A model generated the notes under the pieces. That model was not told where the DNA came from. It made no database searches and worked only from the letters and a program-made list of their open reading frames with translations. Below are positions 1-5,305 of a stretch of DNA of 5,305 bases, one piece after another. This DNA comes from Actinomycetota bacterium. GTDB taxonomy: Bacteria; Actinomycetota; Acidimicrobiia; Acidimicrobiales; Microtrichaceae. A program made the translations under genes and the position numbers. The first letter of the stretch is position 1. Each line of letters opens with the position of its first letter. The DNA lies in the NCBI GenBank assembly GCA_018268735.1, contig JAFDWA010000146.1, positions 1-5,305 of the forward strand, in the 5' to 3' direction.

Positions 1-496
1 GGTCGTTGCACTCCTCGCAGACCGACTCGGGAAGGATCCCCGCCTTCATCAGGAGGGCGAACACCTTGCAGCCGAGGCAGAACCCGAACGCCGCCTCCAG
101 GAACGCCGCGCCGGCGAGCATGGCGATGACGACGCGTGCGGCGGTGGTCGACCCCGCGAGCCACAGGAGCGAGGCCGACACGGTGAACGCCACACCGATG
201 GCCTGGGCGAAGCGCTTGGGTGGCCCCGGCAGCAGCTTCTCGTGGTGAGCCAGCCGCGGCGCGACGACCTGGGTGGCGAGTCGGCCGAGGGGGCTGAGCG
301 TCGGCCCGGTCAGCACGCGGGCGACGAACCCGTAGGTGAGCGGGATGAGCAGCCATCCCCAGCCGGTGACGACGAACGCGACGGCCATCGCCACGACGCC
401 GGTCGCCACTGCTCTTGCGGCGACGTCGTTCACCGGGTTGGGGAACGAGAAGATCGTGCGGTGCGCCTGCGTCGTGGTCCTGGCGGTCCTGCTCAC
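1..496 (-). CDS. DUF4395 family membrane protein, 3' end cut by window edge
   Basis: Reading from a GTG at 496 down to the edge gives 165 uninterrupted codons with no stop, so only the last few residues are probably missing (from memory, relatives are about this size). The N-terminus has the family-like segment IFSFPNPVNDVAARAV (residues 15-30). Hydrophobic segments lie at about 29-51, 52-63, 98-114 and 119-149, so it is predicted to be an integral membrane protein. Two cysteine pairs are visible: CLGC at 140-143, at the end of a helix, and CEEC at 160-163 in the C-terminal tail. The fold is known only as a domain of unknown function. Thiol redox or metal binding is my inference from the CxxC pairs. 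GTG 496 is the most upstream start possible, because an in-frame TGA lies at 526-524 with no other start codon between. No Shine-Dalgarno sequence precedes it, and a promoter sits directly upstream. Confidence 0.88.
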   Translation of the reverse strand, partial: MSRTARTTTQAHRTIFSFPNPVNDVAARAVATGVVAMAVAFVVTGWGWLLIPLTYGFVARVLTGPTLSPLGRLATQVVAPRLAHHEKLLPGPPKRFAQAIGVAFTVSASLLWLAGSTTAARVVIAMLAGAAFLEAAFGFCLGCKVFALLMKAGILPESVCEECND

Positions 497-531
497 GCAG
501 CGAACGTATCCCGAGAAAGTCGATCAGACAA
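496..531 (-). promoter_or_regulatory. Candidate promoter giving a leaderless transcript of the DUF4395 gene
   Basis: On the minus strand TTGTCT (531-526, four of six matches to TTGACA) is followed after 17 bases by TACGTT (508-503), which fits the actinobacterial TANNNT -10 pattern. Six bases separate this box from the GTG start at 496, so initiation at the normal distance would place the first transcribed base at or next to the G of the start codon. The lack of a ribosome binding site upstream of GTG agrees with leaderless translation, which is common in Actinomycetota. The transcription start is inferred, not shown. Confidence 0.5.
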
Positions 532-542
532 GTCGGAATTAG

Positions 543-559
543 CAGGTGCGGGGTGCTCG

Positions 560-570
<11 letters not shown>
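543..570. repeat. 10-bp direct repeat across the typA stop codon
   Basis: CAGGTGCGGG (plus strand) occurs at 543-552 and again at 561-570, 18 bp apart. The second copy encodes the last residues and stop of typA and the first is just downstream. It is too short to assign a function and may be a small duplication. Confidence 0.4.
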
Positions 571-2434
<1,864 letters not shown>

Positions 2435-2441
2435 GGCACTT

Positions 2442-2487
2442 CCGGTTTCGGGGGGCTCACCAGTCTGGCCGAAACGACCGGTCGGCC
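2442..2487 (-). promoter_or_regulatory. Candidate alternative stem-loops in the typA leader
   Basis: Two RNA stems use the same bases. Stem A pairs UUUCGG (2474-2469) with CCGAAA (2451-2446), extended after a 3-base bulge by CCGG (2481-2478) with CCGG (2445-2442); its outer end covers the first bases of the GGAAG ribosome binding site (2443-2439). Stem B pairs GGCCGA (2487-2482) with UCGGCC (2472-2467) around a 9-base loop and leaves the binding site free. The pairing is visible in the sequence; a regulatory role is inference, and chance pairing is common at this GC content. Confidence 0.3.
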
Positions 2488-2495
2488 CGAATCGG

Positions 2496-2526
2496 GTGCC
2501 GGAGCACGAGGCGTGCCGGAGCACGA
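2496..2526. repeat. Duplicated 14-bp element with palindromic core upstream of typA
   Basis: GTGCCGGAGCACGA occurs exactly twice on the plus strand, at 2496-2509 and 2513-2526, a 17-bp period. Each copy contains the interrupted palindrome GTGC-N4-GCAC. The pair sits between the stop of the coiled-coil gene and the typA start. It could be a tandem operator, a pair of short RNA hairpins, or a neutral duplication. Confidence 0.6.
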
Positions 2527-2548
2527 CCAGCGCGCAGAAGCCGCGTGA

Positions 2549-3052
2549 CTACCTGCCGAGCAGGACGATGATCGTGCTCCAGATGGCGAACATCGCAGCG
2601 GTCGAGGCGATCAGCTGGACGAACTGACGGTGCAACCCCTGAGCGAGCGCCGTGTCCACGTGCATGGTCATGCGTTCTCCGAGCTGACAGATGTCCGAGC
2701 GCACCTGGGAGAACTCCGACGCCATCGTCGTCCGGAGCTGTGCGGTGTCGGCCTGCGTCGTCGTTCGGAGCTGTGCGGTGTCGGCCTGCGTCGTCGTCCG
2801 GAGCAGTGCGATGTCGCCTCTCAGCTCCGCGATGTCGGCCCGCGTGGCACCGAGGAGCTGGGCGACGTCACCTCTGACCTCGGCGAGGTCAGCCTGGGTG
2901 GCGGCGTGGAGGTGATCGAGGTCCACCTTTGTGGCGACGTCGGACCAGCCGACGGGTGGGAGGTGCTCCATGAGGGTGTTCGCGTCGTCGGCGCCCAACG
3001 TCTGCTCCAGCCTCTTGAAGAGCCGGTACCTGGACTCCTCGGTGATCGTCAT
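2549..3052 (-). CDS. Small coiled-coil protein with C-terminal membrane anchor (CCDC90/DUF1640-like)
   Basis: The 167-residue product starts with a short conserved-looking region (residues 11-45) containing [16 protein letters not shown] (27-42), a motif I associate with small actinobacterial coiled-coil proteins resembling CCDC90/DUF1640; the family assignment is from memory and tentative. Residues 45-128 are a heptad/hendecad-like coiled coil. It includes the 11-residue unit [11 protein letters not shown] twice in tandem (84-94 and 95-105) and a diverged third copy (106-116). One hydrophobic stretch at about 144-165 followed by GR suggests a tail anchor with the bulk in the cytoplasm. ATG 3052 was chosen because GGGGGA lies six bases upstream and the recognisable region begins there. 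Extending to 3274 adds 74 Arg/Pro-rich residues that look like non-coding translation. The function is unknown; oligomerisation or scaffolding at the membrane is a guess. Confidence 0.82.
   Translation of the reverse strand: MTITEESRYRLFKRLEQTLGADDANTLMEHLPPVGWSDVATKVDLDHLHAATQADLAEVRGDVAQLLGATRADIAELRGDIALLRTTTQADTAQLRTTTQADTAQLRTTMASEFSQVRSDICQLGERMTMHVDTALAQGLHRQFVQLIASTAAMFAIWSTIIVLLGR
2725..2831. repeat. 33-bp in-frame tandem repeat inside the coiled-coil gene
   Basis: Units at 2733-2765 and 2766-2798 are identical at 32 of 33 positions. A third at 2799-2831 is diverged, and a partial copy precedes 2733. The period equals eleven codons, so gain or loss of units keeps the frame and the coiled-coil phase. 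The near identity even at silent positions suggests a recent duplication. Confidence 0.85.
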
Positions 3053-3057
3053 GTGGG

Positions 3058-3091
3058 TTCCCCCGTCGTCGTGGTGGAACTTCTGGGGGAA
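3058..3091 (-). promoter_or_regulatory. Leader hairpin covering the ribosome binding site of the coiled-coil gene
   Basis: In the minus-strand transcript UUCCCCC (3091-3085) can pair perfectly over 7 bp with GGGGGAA (3064-3058) across a 20-base loop. The GGGGGA ribosome binding site for the ATG at 3052 lies wholly in the stem. An alternative 5-bp pairing, GUUCC (3080-3076) with GGAAC (3061-3057), also covers part of it. The pairing is seen; control of translation is inferred. Confidence 0.4.
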
Positions 3092-3106
3092 GCCCGGCCG
3101 GAGCCG

Positions 3107-3122
3107 CGCACGCAGTGTACCA
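3107..3122 (-). promoter_or_regulatory. Candidate extended -10 promoter for the coiled-coil gene
   Basis: The minus strand carries TGGTACACT (3122-3114): a TACACT -10 box preceded by a TGn extension. No good -35 hexamer is present at the usual spacing, which is tolerated for extended -10 promoters. Initiation near 3107 would give a leader of about 55 bases that contains the hairpin at 3058-3091. Confidence 0.4.
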
Positions 3123-3189
3123 ACGCCGATTCGACCCACCGGGCGAAGCGGCCCGAGCACAGGAGCCGTCCTGGGAGCATGGGATGGTC

Positions 3190-3233
3190 GGAGCCGGTCC
3201 CGAGCTGCGTCGCGACGTGGCGTGATCGGCTCC
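3190..3233 (-). terminator. Stem-loop after the DUF6817 gene, possible terminator without U-tract
   Basis: GGAGCCG (3190-3196) and CGGCTCC (3227-3233) form a 7-bp inverted repeat. Its 30-base loop holds a perfect 10-bp palindrome, CGTCGCGACG (3208-3217), almost at the centre of symmetry. It lies 84 bases past the stop codon and upstream of the next promoter candidate, a sensible place for a transcript end. No T-run follows, so termination is speculative; it could instead be a protein-binding site. Confidence 0.25.
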
Positions 3234-3316
3234 CGCATCGCCCGCCAGGATGCGCTGGAAGCGGTGCTCGACACATGCGACGGGTCGTTGAGCCGTGGGG
3301 GTCGCCGGTCAGGCCG

Positions 3317-3907
3317 TCACATGGCGGATGCCACTGCCTGTCGCCCGGTCGGGCCCACGAGGTGCAGCACCCCTCCGATCGATCGGGCGAAGGCGCGCTC
3401 TTCGGGCGACATCCGTCCGATCTGCTCGGCGGTGTCGGCAGCCCAGAGCGTCGCGACATCGGTCGCCCGCCCGATGTCGAGCTCGATGGCTCCACCGTCG
3501 CGGGTCTCGAAGGCGAGCGCGTCACCTGTCACCTCGAGCGTGTCACGGCGGATCGTGCACCAGAGCCACGCGATCTCCTCAGCGTCGTCGCCGATCACCT
3601 CACGGACCTCGTCGCGACCCGCAGGATGCTCCACGGGGAAGTACTCCGTGCCGTACGCGGAGTGGAACAGGCCGGCGTCGCACAGGGCCTGGCGCTCACC
3701 CCAGCGGGCGAGGAGTCGGCGTGTGCCGAGCAGGTGCGACATGAACGGGACGTGCGAGTCGTGTTGGAGCTCGGCGAACCCGAGGCGTCGCAGGAGCGCC
3801 AGCTGCGCGTGGGTCGGGGGTCCGGCATCGCCATCCACCACCTTCACGAGCGTATGGCTCCCGGTCGCTCGGTGCGCCGTCGAGGGGTTCGGCAGATCCC
3901 GGGTCAA
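3317..3907 (-). CDS. DUF6817-type protein, possibly HD-like metal-dependent fold
   Basis: The 196-residue product contains a block at 49-90 that I recognise as DUF6817-like: HDSHVPFMSHLLGT (49-62), RLLARWG (64-70) and the segment CDAGLFHSAYGTEYF (76-90), then a helical part IGDDAEEIAWLWCTIRRD (105-122). The regularly placed histidines (H49, H58, H82) with D50, D77 and E88 resemble a degenerate HD-superfamily arrangement, so a metal-dependent hydrolase-like fold is plausible, but no reaction can be assigned. No signal peptide or membrane segment is seen, so it is probably cytoplasmic. The longest frame begins with TTG at 3907, sharing TTGA with the stop of the upstream kinase-like gene, an arrangement typical of translational coupling. 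However, the first 20 residues look uncharacteristic. A GTG at 3847 (residue 21), with GGGAG ten bases upstream, is a serious alternative; it would leave a 56-base gap. Confidence 0.85.
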   Translation of the reverse strand: MTRDLPNPSTAHRATGSHTLVKVVDGDAGPPTHAQLALLRRLGFAELQHDSHVPFMSHLLGTRRLLARWGERQALCDAGLFHSAYGTEYFPVEHPAGRDEVREVIGDDAEEIAWLWCTIRRDTLEVTGDALAFETRDGGAIELDIGRATDVATLWAADTAEQIGRMSPEERAFARSIGGVLHLVGPTGRQAVASAM

Positions 3908-5305
3908 CGCCGGTCGAGCCGTCGACGGATCGTCTCGCGGCGGCGACGCAACTCGGAGTACGTCACGTGCTCCGTCGAGTCGTCGACGATGCCGAAGCTC
4001 GCACGGATGGCGGCCTCGTCGACGGCGAACCCGTCGGCCGAGACGCCCAGCTCGGCGGCGAACCGGTCGCCGTGGTCGGTCGCCAGCCCGGTCGACAGGG
4101 AGGCGATCTCGGCGACGAGGTCGAGATCGGGAGCGAGCATCGCGATCGCCCCGTCGAGGAACACGAGGTTCTTCACGTACAGCATGAGGATCTTCGGCAG
4201 GCGCGCCCCCATGCCCATCAGCGCCTTGATGATCCGCTGGATCTCACCGACGAGCTGCTCCTGGTCGAGGGTGGTCGGATCGACCGGTGCCTGGTCGAGC
4301 CCGAGCTCGCGGATGACCTCGTCGATGTCGGTGTCGGCGGGCAGCGCGCCGAGGTCCCGGAACGCCTCCACCTGGCCGGGGATGTCGCCCATCGCGCCGT
4401 AGAGCATCATCCGCAGGAACGCGGATCGCTGCAGCGGGGTCATCCGTGCGGTGATGCCGAAGTCCATCAGCGCGATGCGCCCGTCGGGCGTCACGAAGAG
4501 GTTGCCGGCGTGCAGGTCGCCGTGGAAGATGCCGTGCACGATGCAGCCCTCGGTGAACCCCTTCATCCCGATGCGGATGATCTCGTGGGTGTCGATGCCG
4601 GCTGCGTGCATCGACTCGAGGTCCTCGAAGCCGAACCCGTGGAGGCGCTCCATCACGAGCACCCGTCGGGTGACGAGCGACGGGTGCGGACGGGCGATCA
4701 CCCAGCCGCGCTGGCCGAGCTGGGCGAACACCTCTGCGACGTCGAGCATGTTCTCCGCCTCGAGGCGGAAGTCGAGCTCCTCGAGGATCGTCTCGGCGAA
4801 CAGCTCGACGAGTGCAGGCGGGTTCGCGAGCGCAGCGACGGGGATGCGACCGACCAGGAACGGCGCGAGCCACGACATCACCTTGAGGTCGGACTGGACC
4901 TGTTGGCGGATCGTCGGACGTTGCACCTTGACCACGACGTCCTCGCCGGTCACGAGGGTGGCGACGTGCACCTGGGCGATCGAGGCCGCCGCGAGCGGCG
5001 TCGGCTCGAACGAGGAGAAGACCTCCTCCAGAGGGCGTCCGAGGTCCTCCTCGACGACGCGGCGGACCACGTCGAACTGCTCTGCGGGCACCTGGTCGCG
5101 GCACTTGCGGAACTCGGCGACGAGCTCCGACGGGAAGAGCCCTTCGCCGCTCGAGATGATCTGTCCCAGCTTGATGTAGGTCGGGCCGAGGTGCTCAGCG
5201 GCGACCCGCAACCTTCGGGAGAGCCCGGCTCGGGAGGGTGCGGCGCCACGGCGACGCTCGACCACGGCCCATCCGCCCACTGCTGCACCAAGTCGTGTCG
5301 CAACC
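3904..5305 (-). CDS. ABC1/AarF/UbiB-family atypical kinase-like protein, 5' end outside window
   Basis: The frame is open from the right edge to the TGA at 3906-3904 (466 residues visible; the start lies beyond the edge). Counting from a GTG at 5280, the ABC1 signature is complete. It has the KxGQ motif YIKLGQ (35-40), the Ala-rich nucleotide loop PLAAASIAQVH (95-105), the likely phosphate-binding lysine in VVVKVQRP (K118), the acidic helix EELDFRLEAEN (168-178), the catalytic loop HGDLHAGN (253-260) and the metal-binding DFG (273-275). These proteins bind nucleotide and act as kinase- or ATPase-like factors in quinone and lipid metabolism at membranes; in a probably menaquinone-using actinobacterium the substrate is unknown. 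The C-terminus ends in a basic helix (444-458) rather than the paired membrane helices of proteobacterial UbiB. Starting at GTG 5280 is unlikely, since family-like sequence (ATRLGAAVGGW) continues upstream to the edge. Confidence 0.95.
   Translation of the reverse strand, partial: VATRLGAAVGGWAVVERRRGAAPSRAGLSRRLRVAAEHLGPTYIKLGQIISSGEGLFPSELVAEFRKCRDQVPAEQFDVVRRVVEEDLGRPLEEVFSSFEPTPLAAASIAQVHVATLVTGEDVVVKVQRPTIRQQVQSDLKVMSWLAPFLVGRIPVAALANPPALVELFAETILEELDFRLEAENMLDVAEVFAQLGQRGWVIARPHPSLVTRRVLVMERLHGFGFEDLESMHAAGIDTHEIIRIGMKGFTEGCIVHGIFHGDLHAGNLFVTPDGRIALMDFGITARMTPLQRSAFLRMMLYGAMGDIPGQVEAFRDLGALPADTDIDEVIRELGLDQAPVDPTTLDQEQLVGEIQRIIKALMGMGARLPKILMLYVKNLVFLDGAIAMLAPDLDLVAEIASLSTGLATDHGDRFAAELGVSADGFAVDEAAIRASFGIVDDSTEHVTYSELRRRRETIRRRLDRR

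Noticed and set aside
497..559. Intrinsic terminator after typA
   Set aside because: No GC-rich stem followed by a T-run can be drawn in this gap.
2435..2524. Longer typA start at GTG 2524
   Set aside because: The added 30 residues are not family-like and run through the duplicated element; ATG 2434 has a ribosome binding site and gives the expected N-terminus.
2725..2831. CRISPR-like array from the 33-bp repeats
   Set aside because: The units are directly adjacent with no spacers and lie in frame within a coiled-coil coding sequence.
3053..3274. Upstream extension of the coiled-coil gene by 74 residues
   Set aside because: Arg/Pro-rich filler; the ATG at 3052 has a strong ribosome binding site and the recognisable domain starts there.
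3049..3525. Minus-strand frame of 158 codons overlapping the end of the DUF6817 gene and the gap
   Set aside because: It overlaps a recognised gene in another frame and has Ser/Arg/Gly-biased composition with no motif.
2630..4402. Very long plus-strand open frame (590 codons) crossing three minus-strand genes and the 264-bp gap
   Set aside because: It continues across gene boundaries with no change in character, has no domain, and overlaps genes with clear family motifs. Frame openness is explained by the scarcity of stop codons at high GC.
4451..5179. Plus-strand frame of 242 codons opposite the ABC1-like gene
   Set aside because: Ser/Arg/Thr-rich antisense shadow with no motif.

Overview
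The window is GC-rich and coding-dense, with five genes all on the minus strand, so transcription runs from high to low coordinates. Base composition, GTG/TTG starts, a TANNNT-type promoter box and the protein families (bacterial TypA, DUF4395, a short 'LPPVGW' coiled-coil membrane protein) point to an Actinomycetota chromosome. The class Acidimicrobiia is plausible but not proven. There are no RNA genes, insertion sequences, CRISPR arrays or other signs of mobile DNA.

In transcription order: (1) >5305-3904, an ABC1/AarF/UbiB-type atypical kinase-like protein whose 5' end lies outside the window. (2) 3907-3317, a DUF6817-type protein joined to the kinase by a 4-base TTGA overlap. (3) A 264-bp gap (3316-3053) with a stem-loop, a candidate extended -10 promoter and a leader hairpin that would cover the next ribosome binding site. 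(4) 3052-2549, a small coiled-coil protein with in-frame 33-bp DNA repeats and a C-terminal membrane anchor. (5) A 114-bp gap (2548-2435) with a duplicated 14-bp element and alternative stem-loops. (6) 2434-560, the ribosome-associated GTPase TypA/BipA. (7) A 63-bp gap containing a promoter that fits a leaderless transcript. (8) 496 to the window edge, a DUF4395 membrane protein with two CxxC pairs, whose 3' end is cut off.

Functionally, only TypA has a well-understood family role (translational GTPase in stress adaptation and ribosome assembly). The ABC1-like protein belongs to a family tied to quinone and lipid metabolism at membranes. The coiled-coil protein and DUF4395 are predicted membrane proteins of unknown role. 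The overlap suggests the kinase and the DUF6817 gene form one translationally coupled unit. The other genes are probably transcribed separately or semi-separately. I see no convincing new multi-gene system; the most interesting signals are in the short intergenic leaders and in the repeat of the coiled-coil gene.
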